Below are positions 39,264 to 48,384 of a stretch of 64,000 bases of DNA, piece by piece. The first letter of the stretch is position 1. Each line of letters begins with the position of its first letter. Position numbers and translations under genes: made by a program. Under the pieces are notes generated by a model that did not search any database, had not been told where the DNA came from, and was given only the letters and a program-made list of their open reading frames with translations. The DNA is from Psettodes erumei. Taxonomy: Eukaryota; Chordata; Actinopteri; Pleuronectiformes; Psettodidae. The stretch lies in assembly GCA_016785225.1 (NCBI GenBank), contig JAFBJZ010000290.1, forward strand, positions 675,001 to 739,000. Reading direction: 5' to 3'.

Positions 39264-42200
39264 CACTCGCTCCATCCCTCGAGCTTCCTCGCCCGTGCTT
39301 TATGGCTGCGTGGCTTCCACGCCGCGTATAGCTCCCGTTACGCCGCCGGCCGATTGGCCTCACCGCTTCCGTTCGCTTCCCAGAATCTCTCAGCAATGTG
39401 AGAAGATTCCACAGATCGATAAAGGATCGTTGTTTTTTTTATGGTTTTACATCCATGTCATTGGTGATGACGTGGATGAAGAGAAATAACAGCGTTGTTT
39501 ATTATCTATTACCAAAAATTACACTAGAACGTAATTAGAACATTAGAATTAAAGGCGACGCTGCGCGATGCCCAAAGGGGCTTCTCCCGCCTTTCATCAC
39601 TCTTACATCACACGTCTCCAGTAATTATTCATCTCGGGCCTCCTGCGAAACCCCCCCGTCAGGTTCTCTTGCCGTAAACCCGCCGGCTTTGGTTTTTGTC
39701 TCTCCCTCCATCTTCTTCCCCATCTCTGTTCATTGTCCAGCCATCAGCCTCATTCACCATCTACCTTCCCTCGTTGCATCACTCCTTTTTTGTTTCCCAT
39801 CCCCTCTGCCCCATCCACACTTTCCCGCTTCCTGTCCATCTTTGACCTTTCAGCCCTGAGCCACTTGTGCAAGCCACAAACTTTCTACTTTTTTTTTTTT
39901 GGGGTGAAATTTTCTTATTTTCCGAAGGCTCGACAACCACAAAGGGAGAGGAGGAAGAGAGTGATGAAAACGGAGCAAAGGACAAGTGGCACATACGGAG
40001 AGAGAGGGCGGTGGGGGGAAAAAAAAAAAGAAAGACAACTTCTTCTGACTTGCAGCCATGTAGAGTGAGAGGGAAAAAAAAGATGAAGGGAGAAAGGCAA
40101 AGGGAAGGATGAGAGGGTGGTGAGCAGAGGCAGGGAGCAGGAGAAATGAGTAGCTCACACTTCAGAAAGAAGTGGTTTATTTGTAGAATATGGATTTTTT
40201 TTTTTTGGGTAGTCTGATAGGAGCTTTTTTTTTTCCTTTGGAGTAAACACGTAGCCTCACAGTGAAGGACCTGTTCCTGACCCTTTGTGTTGCCGTCCTT
40301 GACAACAACATCAAGCGTGACCTCTGACCTTTCAGTCGTACTGTAAATGTGATGAAACTGGCCTTTTTGACAGAATATGTATCTGGAGGAGCTTTTGGGA
40401 GGTCCTGTTGGTCGTTGAAGCATCAGCAGTTTATTTTTAATCGCCACGCTCGGTGTTGCGGTGCTAGACACTGGGTCAATCCACAACTTCGGTCTAGACT
40501 GAAACATCTTCTCTGTATTGGATTGTTTTGCGCAGATGTAGTGGGTGTGATACAATACTAATTGCCATGCTCTGCAGACACTTACACATGGGGGGGCGGG
40601 TTTGCGCATCATTTAGGAGGGAATCTTTTCCCGTCTCGCCGCGGCACCGGAGTTAACGGCACGAGAAGTAAAATTTCTAATTACTGGACCCTCTTGATTA
40701 AAACTTCTCCCATGGGAACGGCAATAATGGATCAATTTATTGCTGCCTTACCCCGTCCCGCTCGGACCAGTGAAGGCCTTTGCGTCTCTCGTGCTTCTCC
40801 TGTTTGTTTTCCCCTCGCCACATTTGACGGCCAAACACGTTGGCCTCTTTTATGTCCAGCAACCGCTTTGGCATAAAAATGAAACCGCAAACGCGGAGAA
40901 ACCGAGACGGAGATGGAGAGGGAGGGAGGGGGAGGGATGACCTGAATCTTAACTACAGAGGCGGAGGGCAGCGGCGAGAGCGTGTGCGGGCGTGATTGAA
41001 GGAAAAAGAAATATGTGACGGACTTAAGTCCTGGAAGTAGCCGGAAAGGAAGTGATGAACACATGAATCGGTGACGGGATGGAGGGATTCCGCGATGAAT
41101 GTGAACGTGTGGGCGCGTTTGGGACTGTGCGCATGTTTATTTGTTTGTGTGTATGTATGTGTGTGTGTGTGTGTCGGTTGTGCACACGCTTGCGCTCATT
41201 ATAGCCTCATCATGACTTTTGTGTGCCTTTAGGCGGGTGTGTGTGTGCATTGCTGTTTGCACCCCTGTGTGTGTGTTGTTTGTGTACACTGTGTGTTCGG
41301 GTGGGTGAGCACCGCTGCTTTGGCAGTTCCCTGCAGCAAAAGGATTAGAGAGGTGGCACCGCTGAAATGGAGCTGATCTGGGGTTTTTTGGGGGGTGGGG
41401 GTGAGTGTGGGTGGCGTGCGTGCGTGCGTACGTTTGTGTTATGCAGCGGTTCTATCGGCAACGAATCGGGTGAGAGTTGTGTGTGTGAGTTGCGAGTCTG
41501 AAAGGGAATTGGATCAGATTACAGGAAATCTTGGCACCGGATTAACTCCAATCCCCACAAGAGCAGAGATAAACGAACGGGAGGAAAGAGGAGAGTCGCA
41601 GCCGTCATGTTTGTACGAGAAGAGCGAGACGCGCTGTAGGATTTTTGGTTATGTAATAACTGCTGGGTAATGCGACTGTGCGCGCCTCTGAAGTTGCTGC
41701 GCGTAGCACCTTTTAAACAGCTTTTCATTTCCCCGTGGTGGTACCCTCCCCCGGGCATTACACAAAATAAAAATCAAAAGTGCATCATATCGTCTATATG
41801 ATCAGCCTCTGTTTCATGGCAGAGACCAAAATGGGTGGAACTCCCTCCTTCCTTCCCCTCCCTGTCTTCACAGTGTGCAGTTCTCCCTCAAGCTTTACTG
41901 AAAATTAAAATCTCCCCAATCTGGGTTTTATTCTTTCCCCCCTTTGGCAACGCTGGAAGCTCTGTTGTACCATATTTTGTTTTGGCGCTGTAAAGCAACC
42001 CGGCAGTTTCCCTGAAGGATGAATTCAGCTTTGTGTGTGTTTTTTGTTTTTTTGTTTTTCCTCAGCAAGTAATTTGTGTTACTGGTTGTTGTAATCGTTC
42101 CCTCTGTCCGTACTGGTCATGAGGTGGACAAACCCCACAGTCCTCTTCCCCTCCCATAAATATGTTCTGAAGTTTGAAGCTAATGGAGAAATTCAGGATG

Positions 42201-45200
42201 AATAATTCAGCAGTCTAATAGCAGCAAACAAAAATGGAGCGAGTGCTGGTTAAATCCTCGCTCAGTCTCGGCCTTGGACTTCACTGTGGTGGTGCATCGG
42301 CTCTGGATCAGCACCCACAACCCCACTGACCCAGGCTGGCCTGCAGTAAACACACACGCATGCACACATTGTCATACATCAGTTCTGGGGACAATACATA
42401 GACTTACCTGCAGATTTTACCTGCCTACCCCTAAGTCCTACTCTGATCGGGACCTAACTCTAACCGCTGATGCAAAAATCAGCTTTTTCTCTGCCGCTGT
42501 CACGGCCTGTGCCCCCAGATGGACAAGCCGTCCCCAATTATCTGGACAGAGCCATTTATCAGGTCAGCGCCATCGATTGTACGATTGATTTTTTTTCTTT
42601 TTTTTTGGTTTTGTTTTCTCTGCTCCATGATGCACATCACATACAAAGCTGAGGAGCCTGTGCCGCGTTTCCCCCCTGGCTGCCGCGGGGCATTTCGTGA
42701 CCTGGCACGCACCGCTTTCCGTCTGGTGGGTGCAGGACATTGAGGGGGACGGCGGGGGACTCTGGACTAATCACGGGACGGCGCGCGGCGAATCGTTGAT
42801 TTCGCCGTTGCCTCGAAGGATTTGCATGTAGTGACAGCAGTGTGGCAGCAGCAACCTCGAGAGAAAATCTTTTTTTTTTTTTTTTTTTTTTAAAGGCGGT
42901 TTAAGTGACGGTTGACCACAGGCCTGATGAATGTGCCTGCATGGTGGCATTTTACTGTTAACTCAGGCAGTGTTGTTGGGTTCAATTTAAATGAAAACTT
43001 TTTTTGGTTACTTGTCAGGCTTCTGTGTAGTTCCTTGTTTCTGTACTTTGACGTCTAACATCAAAAGCTTCGTTGTGCTTTACACCGGCTGCGGACTGAG
43101 GACATTCTTGCTGGAATTCATCAGAGAAAACATGTCCCAAAGTTTGGCAGAAATGAACAAAATCCCTGTTGGCGGTTGGCCTGGCCTGCGCCTTGATGTT
43201 ACAAACTCCACCGCTTGTGGACTGGAGTTGTGGAGGGGGGCAGAACAGTGTCGTCCGTGTCATGCCTTCACCTGGTGTGCGTTTGTTCTGCACAGTCATC
43301 ATCAAGGATTGCATTGGAGTGATTTGTCTGCACCTGCAGGAGCCAGCGGACCTTAAATCCCAAATATCACTCTGCTGCGGTAAAGGAGATGAAGATTAGA
43401 GGTTGTCTTCGTTCCAATACCGAGGGTCATGGTTCTTAAATATGAAGTTCGTGAACTTTACGTTCAGTTGAACGCCACCCCGGGACGTCCCGCGGTTCCC
43501 GTGCGGTTGTACGGTCGTGTCGCAGAGCGGAGCTTCTTCCCCATCGCAAAAACCCGCCCTCGACGGTTACTGACAACGGCGTGCGGCGGCGCACGTTCAA
43601 AAGAGACGCCCCGACAAGTTTAATTTAGGCGTGTCATGAAGTTACCGGCAGAATTAACATTCACCGATGACAGCCGATGCGACGCGGCGGCGTCAATGTT
43701 TGTCATTTTAATTGGAGAAAGTGACACTCAGAAGCTGCTAAAAGTGAGAAGCTGCTAGCCCGGCTTCGCTAATGACTATTAGTGTCAGAGCGTTTTAAAT
43801 CCGTGTCTTTCTTCAACCTCAGTCAGTCACCACTGCGCGCGAGCAATGTTTCACATTGTGACGTGCTAATCGCGTGCGGGCGGGCGACAGGAAGCCGCAC
43901 GGGCGTCTCTTTAAAGGAGCGGAGCTGCGGCGCGGGCGCACCGAGGTGGACGAAACGCGGCATGGTGCAGTGATGAAGACGTCGGGCTCGGCTCGAAAAC
44001 AACTGAACAGCAGAACGGGCCGCTGGGTCCACGACACGGGGGGGGGTGTCTTAGATTTCTGATGTAATCTAAAGTCCTGAGTCATCTTTAGCGAGCTTGC
44101 CTTGTGACGATCGAGCTGCCGGGCAATAATGATTCCACAAGTCTGTGGCCATGAAGGATGCGGTGGTCGGCGGCAGCACTTCTTCCTCCGATGTACAAAA
44201 GCATCATCTCGCCGCCGCTGAGCCTCCCATACTGAAAGGCCGTACAGACCTATTGATTTAACGTATGCTCGCTCCTGACCTTGGACTCAGCAGAAACAAC
44301 ACCAGCTTTTCTACAGATCCAGCAGAAGGATTTGATTTTTCCTGGTGGCTGCGCTCCCGCCGTGACCCCGTCTGCAACGGAGACTAGGATGATATGTGAG
44401 ATGGAGATTAGGGAGGGCTCCGCTGTCGGGCGTCCTCGCCGAACGGGCGTTTTCGCCGTCCTCTTAACGGCGTCGAAAATGTTTTTTGAGCGGAAGCGTT
44501 TGGACGGCGAGGAAGCCGGGGAGAGTGAGGGCGCCGTTCGCCTCGCAGCTCTCTGCTGTTCTCCCCACTCCATGACTCTAATCCGCTCTTTCTCTCCGTC
44601 CGTCTCTTGTCTCATCTCCCCCGCTCCCACCCAGCGCTTTGATTCCTCGTCCCTGTCCGTCCACCAATCTTACTTCAACTCCCTCCCTCCATCCAGCCCC
44701 CCCCCCCCCCCGCCCCCACCCCACCGCGCTCTACTCACGAGTTGCTCTTAATGACTTTGGTTTCACTCTCTCGCTCTCTCAGTGCTCAACATTCCCAGCT
44801 ATCTGTCTCTGTCGCTCTCTATTCAAAGCTACACGGCGGTGTACATTCGTCAGCGCCGGCGATCGTCCGGGCGCAGAGGACACACGCGCGGCGTGGTCAG
44901 CGGCGGGGGAGCTGAGCGTGTGCGCGTTATGCTGTTTTCGAAAACGCTCTTAAAAATGGCGCCGGCGTGCGGCGCCTCACGTGACCGCGCCTTGTGCTCG
45001 CACGGCCCATTGACTGGGCTGTCAGACCTTATAAAACAGTGACCGCTCAATCTGTTACACTGGGCTGCGACTCGCACTCGGTGACTCAGTGTGCGCGAGC
45101 GAGGGAGGGCGGGCGCCATATCGAGTGACACAAATTGGTGCGTGAATTTGCGCGGGTTTAAAAGTCCACGGAGGCGTGTGTGTGCGTGTGCGAGCTTTGT

Positions 45201-48200
45201 ACCGTCTTTCACTGGTACAGTTTATCAATGAGGCCTTGGGTACTAGCTATATGTATTTGTCATTCCTGTCACAGGGTGTACAGGAACTACACACACACAC
45301 ACGCACACACTTACTCATGCATGCTTACACAAGTACAATGACAAATTTGGCTGCACACAGAAGGTTAAGAGAAAGGTGGCTCGGGCTGAAAATGAGTGCA
45401 TGTGTGTTGCAGCCAGTTTATAAGCAGGATGCGCTGCAGTGCACTCTGCTCGTACTGAATGTGTACTGCACATAATCTGTGTGTACGTGCGCATGCAGGA
45501 ATACATACAGTACATGTGTATATGGATTCGCACTTTGTGTGCTTGTTTTCTGATACTTGAGACTGTTGATCTTGAGGTCTTGGGTTCTCTATTAATCATC
45601 CTAACAGCCGGGTACTGGGAGTGCACGCACACACACGGACACACACGCACACACACGCACACACACGGACACACACGGACACACACGCACACACGTATTC
45701 CAGCTTTTTAATTTTCACTATAGACTCTTTCATTTCAGGCAATAGAACGAAACCACACAACTCTTGAGTGTGTAGGTGTTTTGTGTCAGTAGGTTTCCTG
45801 TGTTTCTATGTGCCCCCTCACACACACACACACACACACACACACGTCTGTGCATGTGTCAGGGTACATTTTAATTTGTAGACGATAACACGCGTGTAAA
45901 GCCGTGTGTTGAGGTGTGTGTGATCCCCTTTAATGAGTCTCTGTGGCAAAACCTGTGGGGAGCGGCAGGAGCCATAAATGGGAATAATGCCTCTCTGCAG
46001 AGGAGACTGTGCTGACAGTGTGTGAAACATCTTCACACACATGTTGTTTTACAAGGTTACAGTGAATATAACGCTCGCGGCACGTGGGCGTGCTGCGCCC
46101 GTGCTTCTGATCTAAGTCCAATCACCTCTTTCTTCTGAGCAAACGTAATTACATTGGTTCAGGCGCTAATGAGATGTTGACGCGCTCCGTGCACACGCGT
46201 GTTCTTTTGCTCATGTGGAACATGTGTGTTTTCGCATGATGGATTTGACGTTGTTACTGCGTCTCCAGCACGTTCCAGCCCTTTGTTTACAGTTGCTTTG
46301 TGTAATTGCCGCGCTCGTAGCTCAGGGCCATCTTTGTCTCTGCCGCCCCATCCCTCTCTCGTCGGTTGTCTTGACATTTACGCTCGCCAAATGCTGCAAA
46401 TCAAAGCGATCCTGAAGGCACGAGGCCGGCGTAACAATCACTGATCAAACGTGCGTTGTTCTTTTTGAAGACAAGAGTGGAGAAGCTTGGTTTAGATCGT
46501 TCGCTTCCTCCTGATTTGTTCTGTCTCATTTCCACCAGTGTGCTCAAAAGTACAAGGAGGAAGTGTAGGAACTGAAGACACAGAGGTCTATTAATCAAAC
46601 CGCTCTAAGTAGATTTTAACAGATGTTGGTTGTGTTGTTGCCTTCACTGAGGTTTTCACATCGGTGCCTGTTGGGAAAGACATAATTGCTGTTTTGCAGC
46701 TTTTATTCAGATGTTTGGATGTTGTTGTTGTTGTTGTTGTTAATGTTTCTTAGCTCAAAGTGGGTTTTAAAGCCTTTTGATTATCAGAATAATCAGTGAC
46801 GTGTCGTCGTCTGATCTGAGCGGGGGGAGGGAGTGGTCGGAGCACCGTTCCGATTGCTTCGCTCAAATTCATCGGTGTAATTTGTGCGAGCCCGTCGAAA
46901 TTATAATGATGATGATAAACTTTATTTATATAGCATTTATGCAGCAATTACACTCGGCATGCAGCTCCCACTGGGTAAAATTAAACCGCAGCCGAGACAA
47001 TCCGAAGTGGAGTTTTTGAAGGATGAGCATGGAAAGGCGCTGGTGTGTTGGTACACATGGTAATTTGCCTCACACTTATGTTTTACTGAGTGGAGCCATG
47101 TTTGACTTGTAACTGAAAAACAGTCCGTTGGGAGGGAGCTGAGCAAAACATACCCAGCTACGCTATATGATTGTACATTGAGCTTTATTTTTCCTTTTCA
47201 TTTAAGATTAGCATGCAGGAATGTGAAATTATTATGGTGCCGTGGTGAGTGACCCTGAGATGGGGCGAAAGCCTTTTTTCAAAGCTTTTAAGTGTTTTTT
47301 TTTTTTAACAGTCGTCTTTGGAAGAATCACTCATCACTTGCTCGAACAATGCCGATGACGGTAAGAGGTGGACACGGCTCTGACGCACACGATGCAATAT
47401 TGTATTCCATTTTTGTTATTCACCCGAGACAGCGATCTTTTCCTATTCTTCAGCTGTCTAAACTTAACCAAAGCTACTGGGAGATATTGTAGCAGGAAAA
47501 CACATACATTGCATTTTCACAGAGTGCGTTGTGTTGCCAGTAAAGTTTGTGTGCAGATATGAGCGCAGAAGTTGTTCTGATCCATTTACATTCGGCCATT
47601 CTTTACCTCACCTGCTCCCTCTCTTTATTCACGTTATTTTGCATTTGTTATTATTTCCGTCCGTATCATATACGTTGCTTATTTGTTCATCTGTCGCCCC
47701 TGTTTCTCTTGAATGGAGATGTTCTGTCACAGTTTTGCAAGTCGGCTCAAATCAAACAAAGACACGACTCATGCATTGTATGCTGATTTTAGAAATTCAG
47801 CGTGGCCCTTCACTGTGTGCCAGTTATGTGTGAATATATTTAGACGGGCTGAGTTCGGAAAGCAAACGAACATCAGAGCAATAAAACTGGGGAAAAGTTC
47901 CGTTTAATATTGAGTTAACCTGACACCGACGGTGAATCTGGCGCTGTAACTGGAGGGAAGATGGGGAAGTGGTCCTTCACGATGATGGGCTCTCAATAAA
48001 TCCCCCTTGATTAATGATGTAATTACTACATTACAGAGAAATGAGGAAAAAGGGCTCTCGCTATACAAATAAAACCCTGTGCTTATTCTGTGCTCCTTTT
48101 TATGTCATCATATCTATGTGCCGAGCGGGCAGGGGGGTTTTGTTCGTTCGCTTTCATGGCTCATTAAGATGAGTGAGCGCAGCATCTTGAGTGTTTACTG

Positions 48201-48384
48201 ATATTATTACTTGGATAATTCAATGCAGTAAAACTGCTTGTGTGTTTTTGTTTTTTTTGCTGCAGGTTGGCTACGAGAACGCGGGGACCGTGGAGTTCCT
48301 GGTGGACAAACACGGCAAACACTACTTCATCGAAGTCAACTCCCGGCTCCAGGTCGAGCACACGGTCACCGAAGAAATCACAGA
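12670..48384 (+). CDS. pcx: Pyruvate carboxylase, mitochondrial (5' part, nine coding exons, continues past window)
   Basis: This gene encodes the biotin enzyme that carboxylates pyruvate to oxaloacetate in the mitochondrial matrix, feeding gluconeogenesis, lipogenesis and the TCA cycle. Nine exons join in frame (cumulative coding length 1016 nt, residues 1-338 plus two bases). The product aligns throughout with vertebrate pyruvate carboxylase as I remember it. Visible landmarks are an Arg-rich, acid-poor transit peptide (about residues 1-30), the start of the biotin carboxylase domain at [18 protein letters not shown] (about 36-53), [15 protein letters not shown] (113-127), the ATP-grasp lysines K150 and K192, the glycine loop GGGGRGM (196-202), [12 protein letters not shown] (260-271) and [17 protein letters not shown] (320-336), which carries the metal/ATP and bicarbonate-site residues. 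Intron phases in order are 1, 2, 0, 1, 0, 1, 0, 0, 2. No frameshift or stop interrupts it. Teleosts can carry two paralogues (pcxa, pcxb); which one this is cannot be decided here. The remainder of the protein lies downstream of the window. Confidence 0.97.
12800..15273 (+). other. pcx intron between coding exons 1 and 2
   Basis: 2,474 bp, GT-AG. It contains a pyrimidine-dominated block at roughly 14155-14740 and A/T homopolymers. No exon or element was recognised. Confidence 0.85.
15274..15367 (+). CDS. pcx: pcx coding exon 2
   Basis: The acceptor TTCCAG ends at 15273 and the donor CACAG|GTAATA begins at 15368. The split Gly44 codon is completed here, then the exon encodes [24 protein letters not shown] and on to Met-His, ending inside Arg75. 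This is the first strand-helix unit of the biotin carboxylase N-terminal lobe and is nearly identical to the mammalian enzyme. The exon is 94 nt long and takes the reading frame from phase 1 to phase 2. Confidence 0.97.
15368..16005 (+). other. pcx intron between coding exons 2 and 3
   Basis: 638 bp, GT-AG. Nothing else was recognised in it. Confidence 0.9.
16006..16096 (+). CDS. pcx: pcx coding exon 3
   Basis: The acceptor CTCCACAG ends at 16005 and the donor CCAAG|GTGCGT starts at 16097. It encodes [30 protein letters not shown] (residues 76-105, after completing Arg75), part of the biotin carboxylase N-terminal lobe. The exon is 91 nt long and ends in phase 0. Confidence 0.97.
16290..16560 (+). 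repeat. Dispersed teleost repeat ('TTAGCTTAGCTTAGCATAAAGAC' family)
   Basis: AAAGTTCGACAT near 16297 is followed by TTTGCTTTCTCTCTCTGG. After an internal A/T tract comes the core TTAGCTTAGCTTAGCATAAAGACTGG, then GAGCCTGGCTCTGGCCAAA and CCTACTAACACCTTCAAAGC. This is the order of a short non-autonomous element widespread in percomorph fishes. It lies wholly in the intron between coding exons 3 and 4. Confidence 0.65.
17537..17572 (+). repeat. (TG)n microsatellite, interrupted
   Basis: TG repeats with single C and A interruptions, in the intron between coding exons 3 and 4. A second pure run follows at 17732-17767. Confidence 0.9.
17732..17767 (+). repeat. (GT)18 microsatellite
   Basis: A pure GT run of 36 bp, in the intron between coding exons 3 and 4. 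Confidence 0.95.
18267..18432 (+). CDS. pcx: pcx coding exon 4
   Basis: The acceptor CTCTCGTAG ends at 18266 and the donor GCTG|GTATGG starts at 18433. It encodes residues 106-160 plus one base, beginning [20 protein letters not shown] and containing FVGPSP and [11 protein letters not shown]. Lys150 is at the position of the conserved ATP-contacting lysine of biotin carboxylases. The exon is 166 nt long and ends in phase 1. Confidence 0.97.
18433..18944 (+). other. pcx intron between coding exons 4 and 5
   Basis: 512 bp, GT-AG, AT-rich. No other feature was recognised. Confidence 0.9.
18945..19090 (+). CDS. pcx: pcx coding exon 5: ATP-grasp glycine loop
   Basis: The acceptor TTGTCTAG ends at 18944 and the donor ACGAG|GTGAGC starts at 19091. 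It encodes the rest of Gly161 to Glu209: VPVVPGTD, then [24 protein letters not shown] (196-202) is the flexible nucleotide-binding loop of the ATP-grasp fold and Lys192 is a conserved ATP ligand. The exon is 146 nt long and ends in phase 0. Confidence 0.97.
19091..22708 (+). other. pcx intron between coding exons 5 and 6
   Basis: 3,618 bp, GT-AG. The first part is AT-rich with A/T homopolymers (20348-20359, 20785-20800, 21209-21220). The 21300-22480 part is richer in CpG. The open frames around 21674-21976 on both strands have no recognisable family and no splice support. Confidence 0.85.
22709..22826 (+). CDS. pcx: pcx coding exon 6
   Basis: The acceptor TTTGCTAG ends at 22708 and the donor CTCG|GTAAGT, a consensus donor, starts at 22827. 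It encodes residues 210-248 plus one base: [18 protein letters not shown], then [18 protein letters not shown]. The last segment is the conserved ATP-grasp strand that carries the adenine and phosphate contacts. The exon is 118 nt long and ends in phase 1. Confidence 0.97.
22827..24654 (+). other. pcx intron between coding exons 6 and 7
   Basis: 1,828 bp, GT-AG, with one TG microsatellite (23588-23615). Nothing else was recognised. Confidence 0.9.
23588..23615 (+). repeat. (TG)14 microsatellite
   Basis: A pure TG run in the intron between coding exons 6 and 7. Confidence 0.95.
24655..24722 (+). CDS. pcx: pcx coding exon 7
   Basis: The acceptor is preceded by a long CT tract (CTCTCTCTCTCTCCCTCCAG) ending at 24654. 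The donor AAAAG|GTGAAG starts at 24723. It encodes the end of Gly249 to Lys271: [20 protein letters not shown] and QK, the very conserved [12 protein letters not shown] signature of biotin carboxylases. It is the shortest coding exon seen here (68 nt) and ends in phase 0. Confidence 0.97.
24723..26862 (+). other. pcx intron between coding exons 7 and 8
   Basis: 2,140 bp, GT-AG. It includes an ATTA/TAAT-rich stretch with a forkhead-like TGTAAATAAATAAATA (24958-24973) and a T-run at 25431-25449. No exon was recognised. Confidence 0.85.
26863..26946 (+). CDS. pcx: pcx coding exon 8
   Basis: The acceptor GTTTTGAAG ends at 26862. It has a weak polypyrimidine tract, but the frame and homology fix it. 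The donor GACAG|GTAGGG starts at 26947. It encodes residues 272-299: [20 protein letters not shown], then DAVTLARQ. The central part ([17 protein letters not shown]) differs from mammals more than neighbouring exons do, as expected for a surface helix. The exon is 84 nt long and ends in phase 0. It is followed by the 21.3-kb intron. Confidence 0.96.
28500..28605 (+). repeat. Decayed fragment of the 'TTAGCTTAGC' repeat family
   Basis: GAAGCTTAGCTTAGCACAAAGACTG (28572-28596) matches the core of the repeat at 16290-16560. Upstream sequence is too diverged to fix the left boundary. Confidence 0.4.
32842..32871 (+). repeat. (TG)15 microsatellite
   Basis: A pure TG run in the 21-kb intron, followed by GCATGCATAC. 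Confidence 0.95.
34655..34697 (+). repeat. (GT)21 microsatellite
   Basis: A pure GT run of 43 bp, the longest TG/GT tract in the window. Confidence 0.95.
39226..39260 (+). repeat. (CT)n microsatellite
   Basis: A pure CT run of 35 bp, followed by CpG-rich DNA (GCTCACTCGCTCC...). Confidence 0.95.
40318..40330 (-). promoter_or_regulatory. Perfect DR1 motif (AGGTCA-n-AGGTCA) in the 21-kb intron
   Basis: The plus strand reads TGACCTCTGACCT, which is AGGTCAGAGGTCA on the minus strand: two perfect consensus half sites with a one-base spacer. This is the canonical RXR-heterodimer/HNF4-type DR1. A half-site-like TGACCC lies about 40 bp upstream (40278-40283). Occupancy is unknown. Confidence 0.45.
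44870..45100 (+). promoter_or_regulatory. CpG-rich promoter-like cluster inside the 21-kb intron
   Basis: The segment is dense in CpG and contains, in order, a YY1-like AAAATGGCGCC (44953-44963), the palindromic E-box TCACGTGA (44977-44984), a TATA-like TATAAAAC (45030-45037) and an AP-1 site TGACTCA (45082-45088). This arrangement within 140 bp resembles a promoter on the plus strand with a start near 45060. No convincing coding exon follows before pcx exon 9 at 48266. It could equally be an enhancer or chance in a GC-rich intron. Confidence 0.3.
45631..45690 (+). repeat. Ten-base minisatellite, six units ACACACGSAC
   Basis: Six consecutive 10-bp units read ACACACGGAC or ACACACGCAC. They differ only at position 8, in the order G, C, C, G, G, C. 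This is a higher-order repeat grown out of a CA microsatellite. Another (CA)n run follows at 45819-45845. Confidence 0.9.
45819..45845 (+). repeat. (CA)n microsatellite
   Basis: A pure CA run of about 27 bp in the 21-kb intron. Confidence 0.95.
46905..47000 (-). repeat. Possible retroposon-tail fragment
   Basis: ATGATGATAAACTTTATTTATATAGCATTT resembles the reverse complement of the 'CTATATAAATAAAATT' tails of fish retroposons. It is short and diverged, so the assignment is tentative. Confidence 0.35.
48266..48384 (+). CDS. pcx: pcx coding exon 9: biotin carboxylase active-site segment
   Basis: The acceptor follows a T-rich tract ending in GCTGCAG at 48265. The donor ACAGA|GTGAGT starts at 48385. 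It encodes residues 300-338 plus two bases of codon 339: [20 protein letters not shown], then [19 protein letters not shown]. Glu322, Asn324, Arg326 and Glu330 sit at the positions of the metal-binding and catalytic residues in biotin carboxylases. The next exon should begin by completing an Asp or Glu codon and continue with a VDLVHAQI-type sequence. I could not find it in any frame downstream, so it lies beyond 64000. Confidence 0.97.

Larger units (their letters stand above)
26947..48265 (+). other. Large pcx intron between coding exons 8 and 9
   Basis: 21,319 bp, GT-AG. It carries many microsatellites, alternating purine-rich (35030-35390, 38150-38480, 39940-40140) and pyrimidine-rich (28916-28991, 39670-39850) blocks, and CpG-dense patches (35880-36400, 37120-38070, 43480-43950, 44870-45120). 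It also holds a perfect DR1 (40318-40330) and the promoter-like cluster at 44870-45100. I searched the translations for nested protein genes and found none: the longer open frames are low-complexity. Confidence 0.9.

Noticed and set aside
39779..40612. 277-codon open frame on the minus strand
   Set aside because: Its middle and end are low-complexity translation of purine-rich DNA (runs of Phe, Pro, Ser, Lys). No domain is recognisable and it lacks splice or promoter context. It is the antisense shadow of skewed sequence.
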